Positions 49,101 to 62,900 of a stretch of DNA of 64,000 nucleotides are shown piece by piece. The notes under the pieces were generated by a model. That model worked only from the letters and a program-made list of their open reading frames with translations. It was not told the DNA's origin and ran no database searches. Within the stretch, counting starts at the first letter, position 1. Each line of letters starts with the position of its first letter. A program made the position numbers and the translations under genes. Source of the stretch: Pholis gunnellus (lineage: Eukaryota > Chordata > Actinopteri > Perciformes > Pholidae); assembly GCA_910591455.2 (NCBI GenBank), contig OU342809.1:22190349-22254348 (forward strand). Reading direction: 5' to 3'.

Positions 49101-52100
49101 GGCTGGTTGAGATCCACACAGAGAGACCTGATGACTGAAGACTGCGGGGATATCACGGAAGGCTTCCACACTTGCTTGTCATCTAAGTCACCGTCTGTGA
49201 GAAATTCACCACGACTCCGTCCCTAATCCGACCCAGGCATTTATTGATTCTTTTATGCAGTCTAGTCAGTTCTCGCAGCACCTCGCAGCGGATAAGGAAA
49301 GAATCCCTTTAACGTCCAGTGTCAAAGATATCTCGACAGCCAGTGTGCGCTGTGAAGAATAGTTTTCAAGCGTAGCGTAAAATAGTAAACCCTTTACCTC
49401 AAATGGTAACAGACTTTTCTCTACTTTCTTTTCTGTTGATACAAACAAGAGATACGCAGCTAGAAATAGAAACTGCATGACAATACATATGTACACGATA
49501 TGGACAATGAACACCTTACGCCATTGTCTGACGCTCTGTGTTAAAAAGGGATCGGCTGGAAAATCCAGATGTTATTTTCGTCCGATTTTGGCGGGCAACC
49601 AGAAACAAGAGCCGCACGAGATTTCAGTTACATCGTATCGATTTGGTTGCGCTGTGCAAAGTTTTGTCGGGAGAATCGGCTGCAGCAGTCACTTCAGCAC
49701 CAATGCGGGGTTCACGCTCATGTGCTCTTCCGGATCGCTGTGCGGGCATGCCGCACCGCCGTGGATCCTCAGCCCTCCTGACTTGTGCCGCATTCAAAAG
49801 CAATCAATGCTAATCAAGCTGTGGGAATGCAGCAGGTTTGATGTGATTATTGAGATTCCAGTCATCTTGCTCCTCTCTCTCTGGGGAGTCAACCCCCCTG
49901 CTCTTTCCCCTCCTCTGACTCTACCCACCCCCTCCACCGTGATCACCCTTTGTATCGACCCACACTGAGTTCGCTTTCACCGGCTCCTTTACCCGATCAT
50001 ACCAATGCTGAGAAAGTGATCTATGACTCCGAAAGTCACTCTCTGGTCAAGTGTTGCCTGCGTCTTTTTTCTTCTTCTTCTTCTCTCTCGAATGTCTGCA
50101 AGACTTTTCTCGAAGGAAGTAGCTTTGAACAGAGACGTCCAATATTATTTTTAGTACAGTCTCTGCTTCAGGCAACACTGAACACAGCCGTGTCAATCGC
50201 AGTGTTTGACTGAAGACACTCTTCTCTGACGATGAACAATCTACCGCGTTGTCCTGTCGGCATTGAAAGTTGCCCGAGCTTCACTGCATCTTTCGGGAAG
50301 ATTATTCTCAACAATCCCAATTAGAAGTGTATGTCCCAGCCATTCATCACCACAGTTGCCGTATAAAACATTGATTGTGATCACGAAGCACTGCTCGGTC
50401 ACACAGCACAGTGAGCACAGTGGAGGGCTTTATTGAAGGGCTGGAGATGAACATTAGATTTACATCTGTTTTCTTATTACGCTGGAGTCCACTCATAAAT
50501 ACAATCCACAGAGCTGGGAAATAGAATGTGTTGAGTTTGCAGCATTCCCTGTTTCATGCTCTTATCAAAGAGAGCGTAGCCCTGAGACAAATGACATTTT
50601 TAAACTACCCACGTGTTAAGGCTTTTATGTATTTGAAAACGTATTTTAACATAAGATACGCTACATCTTTACAACTCATACCCTACCCATTATCGTAACC
50701 ATAGTAGGGAGACAATTCGTCTTACTTATGTCAGGCAGGGTGCCACTGCTCTAGTTACACCTCTAGGATCTCATGCTACACTGAGACATTGATGCGATTA
50801 TGTAGCTACGTGATATTCCCATCTATCTCTCCACGTTCCATTGATTATGTTTCCTCAGAGCCACAGAAGTTCCTTCATGCGAGTTGAGCCCAGTGAGGGG
50901 GAAGTGCCACCGGAGAGCCAGCTGGAGCTGAGAGTAGTGGCCCACCTGAAGGACACGCTTTACGTCCAGGCCAGGCTGGACGTGTCCATCCAGGACAGCG
51001 AACCGCACGCTGTGCTGCTGTCCGCCACAGGCACCGGCACCACAATCGTCAGTGACAGACCTTTCGCTCCCAACCTTGACCTAGGCACATACTTAAGGTA
51101 GAACGAAAGAGGTCACACGCTCAAATTGTGACTCAGTGATAATGATGCTGACAGGATGCCTCGCCTCCTTGCTGTCTTCTGTATGTCCTATAAGCCATGC
51201 GTCGTGCCAGTACCACTTCAAGCTGACCAACCAGGGTAAGCGAACGAACCGGATGTACTGGCAGAATAACGGCTTCCAGCCCTCAGCAGAGACCCGAAAA
51301 GGGTGCAGCTTATCGGGCCAAACCATCCTGCCCCCCATCTCTGCTCCCAGAAAGAAGGGTATCTTGAGCTGTAAGTCCTCCAGCAGAGAGAAGGCGGTGT
51401 TCAGCCTCAGGCCTTCTCGTGTGGAGCTTCTTCCAGGCGGCTCCGTTGACATGGTGCTGACGGGATCTTCAGACTCCCCCAAGGTGAGAGAGTGGGCTTG
51501 CAGGCCCGAAAGGGAACAAACCCAAACTTCTTAATTTCATGGACAGTTCATAATGTTCTTTTTCTTCAACAAGGTTGTGCAGGAGCGCCTGGTGTGCCGT
51601 GGCTTTGTGGGTCGCCAGGACTGCAATGAGGTCATCATGTCTGTAGATGTTACCTGTCGCTTTGTGGCTCCCTTACTCAGCATTTCCTCCCGGCAGCTGA
51701 AATTCTACCTGGAGAAGGTTGGTCAAAAGATCGTCTCTCCAGGATACCTTTATTCAAAACTGTATTATTATATTAGTAGTTAGTTCTGTAATGTATCTAT
51801 ATGTATTTGTTTGTCTTACAGGTCCCAGGAAAGACTCTAATACCTCTATATGAGAAGCTCATCTTGGAGAACGTGTCGCCTCTGCCTCTGTCCATTGAGC
51901 TCTCTCTTGGGGAGCCGTTCTCCCTGTGTGAGGCCTCGGGAGCCCGTAGCCCAGCTACCACTAAGGTACACATCTCCTCCTCTTGGGTAACTTTTGTTTT
52001 TCATTTCATGCTCCAAGACGGGAAACCTCTTGATTTTTAGTGGCACACAGACTTTTGGCCTGGTGCCATGAATTGAAACTTAACTTAAATCTGCCTCCTA

Positions 52101-55100
52101 AAACCTCACTTCCAAAACATCCTAACTCTCCCTTTTTAATGTGTGGTGAGCTTGTGAACTTTTCTGTGCATTATTTTATTTCTCTTTTTAATAATTCCAC
52201 CATCCTCTCCTTCTAATCTCTGTCCATTTTCTACCTCAATGAAATGTCGTTGCTGTCGGAGCCTCTTATATCTCAAGAACAGACCTTTAAATTATCAATG
52301 GAAAGTACAATTCAGCAAAATAAATAGGAAGAGACATGTTCTCTGGTGCGTTGGTGCCTTGCTCAAAGGCAGGCACAATGAGAACATACAGACCCCTTGA
52401 GAAAGGTCCCCCCCCCCCGCTGGCTCGAGCTGTGTTCAGATACAGACCTGTGTTCGTATTTCAAAACAGCTTTTGTTTATTGCGTATAGCTGTAATTTGA
52501 TTTGCATTGAGTGACAATCACCTAAGACCTGCGGTGAGCGAGCAGTGTGAGAAGTGCTGCCGAGTGTGTTCGCGGCTATCCAGAGAAAATCATTTCGAGC
52601 ATCAACAGTCGACATAAATGCTGACGACTGATTAATACGTTTGTGTTGGAAAGCGTCAGAACCTAATGCTGTTGAGGCGGCAACAAGATAGTCAGCAACA
52701 CTATAACTCATCACTTCTAAAAAATAAGGCGACCTTATGAACAGTTCGTGTTTAAGGTACTAAAACCAAGTTCAGTGGAACTCCTCTGCATCACTGTCTA
52801 TCTTGTCTGTAGTGGACGTGTGTGTGTGTGTGCACATTATTTGTCTTTTCATCAGAGTTAATGTGTTGAGTCGGATACTCTCTCTTACTTAATATTCCTT
52901 ATATTTGAGACACATGGGCTGTCATATGCTTGTTTTAAACTCAACCGTACATCATACATTCCCAGAATACCCATGTTTATATTTGATCACAGCACTAACT
53001 TCCATTCTGACAGTTGATTTAAATATGGGATTTGGAATCCACATGAAAATGGTTTTAAAGCCTGAAGCTAACGAGTAGCAGGATATCTTTATAAGCCCGG
53101 GTCCCTTGGCAGGATAACAATAAATGTTTGATTAAACTCTGTAAAAAAAAATAAATGTTAAGGGTTGTGAACTTCTGCTTTGAGAGTTGTCCGATAGAAA
53201 AAACTTAAATGTAATGATTTTCCATCAAGCATGGAAGACGAAAAATGAGAAAAGTTCAAGTCTGTGATCCTAACTATTGCAAAGTCAGCATGTTTCCTTC
53301 AATACCTTTTTTATGTGTTACATTTTAACTCCTGTATGTCTCTTCCCAGTCCATGGTTTTAGGTGACGGGAGGCAGGCTAAATTGTGGGTGTGCTTCAAT
53401 CCAACTTACTGTCAGGATCAGGTGACACGAGTCGTGGAAGAGGTAACCGTGATGCTTTTTGAAATTCTTTTATTCCTTTATGTAACCTTCATAGCACAGC
53501 ATATCTTAGCGCAGACGGCAGTGGTTTCCAACATGAGTTTTAGGAATCCCCATTGGGTCCACAAGAGTATTTCAGGGATAATATACACAACATTAAGTTC
53601 ATTTTCTTAAAATGTAGCTCTTCTCTTTATAAAAGTGCGTATTTTCACGTCCAAATCAAAGAATCTGAAGCCATAACCTTTGATCAGGGGTCATGGGTGT
53701 AATTGCCTCATTAAAGAGGTCACAAGCCCAGTGGTGCAATGTAAATACATGTACTTGTTCTTTACTTGAGTATTTCACTTTAATGCAGTTTTATACTTCT
53801 ACTCCACTACCTCAAGTATTGCACTTTTCACTCCACTCTACATTTGTTTGGATGAAGTTTCTTTTCAGAGTGCAGCTTTTCAAAACCGTTTCTGACCTTT
53901 GAAAACCATGCAACTCCAGATTGGGTGATTTTGAATTGGATTTTTATGAAGTGCTCCTTTTAGGAGTTGAGAAAATGTTTCTTAGACTTAATAAACCGCT
54001 CGGCATCTCTGTAAAATGCATCGTCACAGAGATGAAATCATTTTTCTCACGAAAAGTTGACTTTTTAGGGACGCGTGCTTCAAACTGCATGACGTTCTTA
54101 TAAATGTGATGCGTTGCTTTTGATTAAACTACCCGACAGTATATAAGGGAGTTGAAATTAGCACTACCTTAAACATCTCCACCAGTAGAAGGCAACATAC
54201 ACTACTGGTGGTAGTGCTTCTACTGATGTAAAGGATCTGAATACTTCAGAACGTTGACATATTTACCAAAGACATTTTTCTTCATTGACATATTTATTCC
54301 TCCAGGCCCTTGAGATCCACTACCAGGGACACCCACAGCATGATACGGTGGAGCTGCACGCTGAGGTCCACTTCCCCAACCTCCACTTCTCCACCACCGC
54401 GGTGGACTTCGGCTGCGTGCTCAACTGCACGGGGACCCGCAGAGCGATCTCCATCACCAACTGCTCCCCGCTGCCCGTGTCCTACCACTGGGCCTTCCTG
54501 GAGGAAGCCATCGGGTGTGTTTACACAGAGAAATTACACACACAGCGTTCACATCCTATCTACGGAACATACAGCCTTTTTTTTTTAATGTTACTTTGAT
54601 TGGCTTGTAGAACTAAAGGAAGCACCCTGGTTCAGTTCACTTTTTTTGTTTGTTGAAGAACAAAGCAGTGTTTAGAACTGTACTATCCTGAATAGACAAG
54701 ATTCAGGGACAAGAGCAGAATCCTCATGCATATATTGAAACTGTCCACTGGGATGAGTTAGTACAGTAGCCATACATTTAACCCTCTGAATTGAAAGCCA
54801 TATCCATTATAAATTCTCCGGGGAAGACGAATCTACTGATTGTGTACTTAGCGTTACATTGTGCTTCTCTCAAGCCTTTGCTCTGGCTCCCCTCCCCTTG
54901 AAATGCGCTGTGAATACTACAGCAGTCTGTCCGTCCATGGCCGTGAACCAACTAACTGCTACAGCGCTACAAGATTTATCACCCTCCACTGTCTTTCCCC
55001 CCCCCCCCCCTCCCCCTCTTTCATCTATTGCCACTCCTCCTTTTTTGCTCCCCTCATCTCAGGCTTTTACATTGCCTATTTATCTTTCCTTTTTTTTTTT

Positions 55101-56457
55101 CCTTCTTCATTTTCCTCCTTCCTCTCCTCCCGCTCCTCCCGTCTCTTCTGCCTGTGCTTCTGCTCGCTACCAAATCCTTATCATCCCTTCTCTTCTCTTT
55201 CCTCGCCCTCTCCGTCTCGGATTGTGACCTCTCTTAACAATCTGTCTCAAAGGCCGGCCTGCTAATTAAATGGAGACCTCACTCTGCGTGCACTCGCTCG
55301 CTCTCCGAAGTCTCTCTTTCTCCCTCACGAAAACCTGCACTATCTGGCCATGTTCGGCTAATTACATCCCTATCAGTAATTAAACCGCCGCCTTTGGAGA
55401 GGGGGATTTCAATAGAGCAAACCACTGATAGATAGAGGCAGTACAATACATTTAAATACTGTAACTTCTCAGTCTTCAGGACTCTCTATTTGCACAGTAG
55501 CTACTTGTAGGCATGATGGATTAGATCACTAGGCAACAGAGTGACGGAGTCATCACTCACAGGTAGAGGAGGTTGAGTTTAAGCCGAGGTGGATTAATGC
55601 AATGGCGAGATAAAAGATTGTTGAGCAACTATCCACGGTCACACGGTCAGTCTTTTAAACCTGGAATGTCACTTTTTTTTTTCAAACAGTCCAACAATCA
55701 GTAACAGCCTAGAGTTTCCTGTTCTTGCATCGTAATGTAAGCATCATGGTACAAGAGTGGAGACATAATTGAATTCTTTCTGCTCAGTTTTTCTTAAAAC
55801 TCCGAGGTCACTAAAGCACATTCAATGTCCATATATCCATAGGCGACACGTTATTGTGGTTACACGTTTTCTTTCAACAGATTAGATTAGAGAATGTTCA
55901 ACTTGACTGTCATTGCCTTTTTGTTATCCTCGTACTTCCTGTGTGCAGAGTCGCATCTAACAAGATAAGACTGCAACCAGTAGCAAAGAATGCATAATAA
56001 ACCGAAGAAGACGTGATGTGTATGAAATAAACTAAGAAACGGATAAAACATTGAAGGCGAATAGATCCGAAAACAAAATATAGAGAAACACGGAGCCTCG
56101 TGGTGTAAACACGGCGCCATCTCTGGGTAAATGTACTTAGTTACTCTCCACCGCTGGGAATAAGGCCGGTTACACCTATTGCATAAACACATGTCTTGGA
56201 AAAAGCTCATTTGCATGGGAGACGAGTGAAACTGGTCATCCTTGCTGGAGCGTTTTTAGTCCTTAAGAATATGACGTAAACTAACGGGAAACCGTAAAAG
56301 TGATGAAACCAAAGTAATATGTGTGCTGTCAGCTGTTTGATGGAAATGCATAAACATTCACAGTTTATTTGAAATAATGTAAATCAGCGTTAAACCAGCG
56401 AAAGCATCTCTCTCCCTCTCTGTGTCGCTCTCACGCTCTCTATCTTTGTATCTCTGT

Positions 56458-56492
<35 letters not shown>

Positions 56493-58073
56493 ACTGTAAT
56501 CCCAGTAGCCATTTGTCTGTACACCAATAGCATTTTCTCAGCATCAAAATCTTTCCCCATCACTCCTTTTTTTCCCCCAGCAGTCTGCAGGAAGTGAGAT
56601 GTTTGTGGTTCAGTAGCCTTTGCTGTGTAGATTATTGGTGGGACTGAACATAGCAAAGCAGTCAAACACAGTCACACCCACCCATGAAGGAAAGAATGGA
56701 CGGAGGAGAGAGAGAGAGAGAGACACATATGAGAATGTCAGAGTAGGCTATTTCTGTCTTGAGCCGCACTCTTGCAGAGTCATCATCTGCTGTCTCACCA
56801 TCTGTTCCTCTGTCCGCACCAGTGGGTTTTAAACTCTTTCCAAAAAACTTCTTTTTTCCCCCATAGGGGGTTTTTTTACAGACTCTTATCCACCCAAATT
56901 GCACCCTATTTTTTCGAGACATTGACCTGCAGGGTTGCTGGACGTACTCATTTGTGATCTCCCTGAGGCCCAGACATCAGGCCAGCTCGTCACAGCGTTC
57001 ATCACAGACTGACCATACAACAGTGCCCCCTGCTGGTTGTTATGCTCGCCTCCTCTCACTACAAGCTGACACACCAGGGATAAAGCACTAACTAACAAAT
57101 GCGTGTGCAGACTTGAATTCTGCCTTACATGTAGGCGCTCTCTGAAGCTCACACACACACACACACGTACACAAACACGTACACACACTGTGGCGATGAC
57201 GTGGCCGGTGTTCGGTGATTTGCTATAGAACTTGTGCAGCCCAGCTTTGAGATGGCTTCACTCACTAAATCTCTTTCATTCTCGTCCATGTTTATTCAGC
57301 ACTTCACTACAATCTATCCTGACCTGTTTCCTGCTGCCTGCCGATTAAAATTCCTCTTAATTATAGAACACTATGTTTAATTAACTTGATGGATGCATCC
57401 CAGTCTGATCCCACAGGGAAGGGGAGAGTAGAACAGGGACAGAAAATGAGAGTCTGTGTTCTTCGGGGGGGGGGGGTGATAAAGATTTTTCTTCCCCACT
57501 TGGGTACCACAATATATGTTAATGATAGAAATACAATGGATGCTTGTGTACCTTGTTGTAGTAGGACATGTGTTACCCTGCTACCTCGTGGACATATTGA
57601 AGCTTTCACTGGTCTATTTTCATAAAGTTGGAAGATGGTCTCATGTGTTCTTGCCTCTTGCCATTGATTTTTCCCAACGTTTCATTTATCCTCTGTCTGT
57701 TTTATGTAGCTTTACGTTCATCGTGGGGAAAACAAATATCCACTTCAGGGATGTTTTATTATGCTTTCGCCCCTCGTAGAGAGACAGAGACGCTGGAGGT
57801 AGAGAGGGAGCAGACGAATCCAGCAAACGGGACCAAAGAAGAAGGGTGGAGTTCCTCTAGGACGCCTTCTTCTGCCTCTTCGGATCCGCTCAGCCCCGGG
57901 CGTGGCGCAGATGAACAGAGCAGCTCACGGGGCGCGGTGGGTGTGGAAGAGGTAGGCAAATGCTCGCTTGTAAACAAATCAGGGTTTTCCTTGAGCTTTC
58001 ACGTTTGTCAGGGGATGGAGCGAACCTGCAGCTGTCTGTATGCTGCAATGCTATGGAGGAAGAAAACATGCAC

Positions 58074-58122
<49 letters not shown>

Positions 58123-59905
58123 TTCCGCTCTTTGTTGCACAGCACATTTGAACACACAACAAAGGTTGCCCAAAGTGCTGCACATAGATAAGCAGTCATA
58201 CATTCGAAAAGACTGGATTACTAAAAGTAATTGATGGAATTGAATCTTTTACAAATCAGAGGAGGCTTCATGGTAGTGCTCTGATTTAGTGTGTGTAGTG
58301 GATTTGTAACGTGTACGTCATTTGGGGCCACAACTATAATCATTTTCACTATTGATTCATCTCTCGATGATTCTTTGATCAATCAAATCCACTTCTATAG
58401 ATCGTGTCCCAGTTGCAAAGGTAAACATCCCAATGGTGTCCCAGTGTATTTCCTGTTGCAGCTTATGTGGATGACATTAGCTGGCAGGAAGTAAACATGG
58501 AGCCAAGCTGTTGCCTAGCAATGCAATAACGTTGAAACGGTCCATAGATTGTAAAAAATAACATTATTGTAGGACCAACAATGGAAAAAACGAAGGCATT
58601 TACTATGCATCGATTAAGTCATTGATTAATCAACTCATTGTGTTTGCACTCAACTCAATAGCAGACACCACCAGAGCAGAATCTAAATGAGAAACCTTCT
58701 GAAATACTAGAGTTTAAAGGAACAATTCGACATATATTTGCTCTCTTGCTGCCACGAGTGGGACCCAAACGCCGGACACGCACCGGGGTAGAGTTGGTAA
58801 GGAAGAGTTTGTATTGCGAAGAGGGTGAGGATGAGGATGCTGAGGGATTCAGCGGCAGCAGCAGCAGCAGCAGGGGTAGAGGTGGTGGTGGTGGTGGAGT
58901 AATGAGGGAAAGCGTGCCTGACTGAGGGTGCCGGCAGGAAGACTGGCAGGCGGGTGGACACCGTGGAGCACAGAGAGCACGATGAAGAAAACACGATGAA
59001 GAAAGAAATGACGAGAGTGAGTTTCTTTTAGTTCGGCCTGAAATAAATAAACAACGCGGTGGTGAATGACACTCTGGTGAGGAGTGAATGAAGAGGTGGA
59101 GAAGATGCACTGTAGGTCGATGATGTGATGGGAGGTGGATGAGTAGGTGTGTGAGTGTGTGGGAGGTGTGTAGACTGGGAGGGTGGATGAGCCGATTGCA
59201 GGCAGACGTGTGAGAAGACCGGATCAGTAGCCCGGGAAGGAAGGCCACGGCAACACACACACAACGTATAAAAAGAGAGACACATGAAGAAACGCAAATG
59301 CCGAACTATCCCTTTAATGTGAGTGCACAATAACTGCAGAATCAGGAAATAGAAATGAGGATTTCTCTTGTAAGATCCGCTTGTTTTCCTCTCTAGGTGT
59401 TTGATATCTTCCCGATGTACGGTCGTCTGCGACCTGGGGAGCAGCAGCAGGTCATTTTCACATTCTTTGGCCACGAGAATATCAGCAGAGAGGTGGTAGC
59501 ACAGTGCCGTGTAGAGGAGGGGCCGGCGTATGAAATCCAACTCAGAGGAGAAGCATCTGTAATCAGCTACAGCCTTGACTCGACGCATATTGACTTTGGT
59601 ATGCAGGTATGTAAACAGAGCTCCTTTACTCAGACTCCAACCCAACGAGCTCTACCAGTCCGCTTATTATCCGCTGCAAGAACTGGTGAGAGGGAGTAAA
59701 ATTAACTTTGAATGTCACTGCATAGTTTTTCACACTTTGGTCTTTTGCGCCTCCGCTCCCTCTTTAAGCATGCAAGCCACCCGGACCAGTTATCATTGAT
59801 ATTCAAAACAAGGGCGTATTGATTTTCTGATTTAGCTGAAATGAGCGATTCAGCAGAACATTTCTCTGACCTTCCTGTCTGTTCAGCACTATTCTTTCTC
59901 TTTTG

Positions 59906-59970
<65 letters not shown>

Positions 59971-62900
59971 TTTTAACAGCCATATAAAAGTTCCATTATG
60001 CTCCTATCACAGTAACAACTATTACAGTGACGCTGTATCTTCTTTCATATTTCAATGATAGTTATTACCATAAACCACGAGGTTCAAACGGAGGCCAACA
60101 GCATGCATGCTCTTTCCTAGAAACCCTCACTGTACTGTGTCATGTCACAGAGCACCCACTCCACCAAAAGAGACACTAGGTGGAGTGGTTTTACCAAAAC
60201 CTTCTGCCAAAAAAACAAATCCACATTATCTCCAATCAAAATAAAGGCACTGACAGTTTAAAATGAAATGTGGCCTCTTCATCTCTTTGTCTTCCAGCTG
60301 TTTGATGACGAAGGGGAAGCTGAGGTGACCCTGAGGAATACTGGCAAGATGGGCTTTAAATTTAGCATCATAGGCCGTCAAAAGGAGGATGAGGAGGCAG
60401 GTGAGGAGGCAGGGGGACAGAGGAAGGACCTGGAAGAGGAGCAAAATGAGGAAGGACAGGATGTCATACCAGGCCGGCCCATGGTCATCCCCGCTATGGT
60501 GAGGTCGTGTTGGGACTCTTTCAGATGTGGGAAGATCATTTATCATGCACAGCTTGTTGTTTTTTTACCATATTTTGTGTGTGTGTGTTTTTTTTGTGTG
60601 CTCCAGGGTTACATCGATCCCGGTGCGGAGCAATGTCTGCGTGTGCTCTACCTCCCAGGCCTCCCCGAGGTGTTTGAGAAGCAGCTTCTGCTGCAGGTGG
60701 CTTTCCTGCCACCGCAGGTCATCACGCTGACTGGAGAGGGCGTGTTCCCAAGGATCAGCCTGAACTTGCCAAGAAACCTGTGTATGCATAACATGCTCCC
60801 AAACACACAGACATGACCATATCCCTACTAACTAGCCAACAAGGATGAACATTTACGATGGAATATTTTTTTATTTACTATTATGCTCATCATTTAAGCC
60901 AAAAACTGGAATTCCCGCCTCGTGGTTGTATGCATACACATAACCCAAAATGCCCAAATGACTCAGTAAACAGCAGTAACGAAAAAGTGGTTAACATGTG
61001 GTGTCATAGTTTATCGTCCCTTTTGACTGAATTAAGCTCTTATAGGTAATCCTTTTGACGGGATATCTCAGCAACAGAGCAGGGAATTTTATTCAAATTT
61101 GGCACAAACGCTCACTTGAGCTCATGGATGAGCTGAGGTCACTGTGACTTTATGTCCGCCCAGATCTCTTGAAAGAGATATCTCACCTGGAGGGAATCTC
61201 ACTACATCTTTCCTGGACTAAAGGATGAACTTATTAGAATTTAATGGTCATAAAGGGTCACCGTGACCTCACAAAACACGTTTTTTGGCTCAAGAATGAG
61301 TTTACATTGCTAATTAGGATAAATTCACATCAAAACATTTTGGACAGACATGGACGTAAACTGCAACATGACATGGTTGGCGGAGGCATACGCGTACTGC
61401 GCGGCGGTAATTCCTTCGGTTAATTGACAGGTCTCTATGCTAACGTATCCCGACACAAACGTAACCCTTTACATCTGCGCTGATGTGGCGCTGTGATTCC
61501 CTTGCAGCCGAGGAGTGTTACAGCGATGTGGTGCAGCAGGCCAGAACCGCTGTGGAGGGGGAGGAGCTTATGAATGGAACCGCCGGCGGCGAAGTAGATA
61601 CAACCGAGGCCAACCGCACCCTCACAGTCAGTGACTAAGATAACATTGATTTTATGCATTGACAACCTTAATAACACAAGACTAAATCTATGTTGTATTA
61701 ATGTTGTTCCCTGTTTAAAATGCCTAGTGAACATATGTATGGATGTATAGAGTGTATAATGCATGCCCCAAATGTATTTTCTTTCAATAAGGGTATGGCA
61801 GTACCACTACATCTCTGCTCTCAGTAACCAACCTATTCCACAGGGTTTTCCTGCTTCTTATCTGTGCATTGATTTTCCAGGGAGTAGACAAAAGCCATTG
61901 AATTATAATGGAAATTGCTATTTTGTGCTCATCCCCTCGGTACTTATTCATGGTTTTGTGTGTTGCCCCAACGACTTCCCTGACATTTCCCCGTGACTGA
62001 AATGAAAATGCAAACATTTCCTTTGCAGATAAGGTTAGGACAGATAAGGACTGCAACACCTTAGCATAAACTTGCAAATAGGCACCATTACCACCTTATC
62101 CACAAAAAAAAACCCTGACCTCAGCGACTTTCTATTGCTCGGCCTGGCGCAGCTCTCTCGGGAAACCCCTCATCCAAACAACTTCACACTCGACATTGTG
62201 CTCCCTTGGGTCCTCCTGAGCATTTCACCTGCCATGATGTAGGTGCAATGCTAGAGTGTACGCATCATTTGGGTGCAAAAGCTCACAGGAACATCGACGG
62301 AGAGCGAGCTGTACCCAGGATGCCGTTTTGTCCCCTTTCAATACTTTACATCCCATCGATCTCAAGAGCTCACACGTGACCCTACAGCGTGAAGTCGATC
62401 GGCTGGACGGTTGTGGAGAAAATGGATGCATACAGACAGACAGAGACTGCTTCCATTTGAGTCAGGTGGTGTGGGAATAAGAGAAGAGGAGGGCAAACTG
62501 ATTCATGAGATGTTTACTGTTCAAGATTTTGCTTGATTATCCATTATTATCTTTAGACACCTATAAATGCATTTTAAAGCCACAACGTGGCCGGTCAGAA
62601 TGATAATAATTCTGCATTGTTATTCAATTATGATGCGTCAAGGGAGAACACAAGTACCTCTAAATTCATTTGTTTTGGTTAAAACACCTCAGATCTACCG
62701 CCGTTTTATCATAAAATAGCTTCGCTGATACTTAATACAAAAATCTGCAATTGTTTTTTTGTCAAGTCTGTCAAATCTGATTTATTTATAAAGCCCCACA
62801 TCAAAGCATATGACCCCCTCTCTCTTTAGCCTCTCAGTCCGTAAATGGAAAAACTCTCCCCCAAAAAACACTTTAACCAGGGGAACAAAGCAAGAAACCT

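Larger units (their letters stand above)
54515..57779 (+). other. hydin: hydin intron 23 with long polypyrimidine tract
   Basis: 3.3 kb. It includes a C/T-dominated tract at about 54.98-55.23 kb (with a C14 run), a CA run at 56.46 kb, GA-rich DNA at 56.71 kb and a G11 run near 57.47 kb. No further exon or transposon recognised. Confidence 0.7.

Noticed and set aside
54310..54588. Ser/Thr/Pro-rich 92-codon ORF
   Set aside because: Out-of-frame shadow of GC-rich hydin exon 23.
57628..58191. 187-codon plus-strand ORF as one exon
   Set aside because: Only 57780-57951 is flanked by splice sites in phase with hydin; the rest reads through intron and a CA repeat.
58655..59260. 201-codon minus-strand ORF
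   Set aside because: Low-complexity Ser/Pro/Leu protein from a GC- and trinucleotide-rich MITE core; it runs across the element end.
59028..59645. 205-codon minus-strand ORF
   Set aside because: Antisense to hydin exon 25 and largely inside the MITE; no family resemblance.
60150..60191. CCACTCCACC/GGTGGAGTGG 10-bp inverted repeat
   Set aside because: Short arms in intronic DNA with no supporting context; could be chance.
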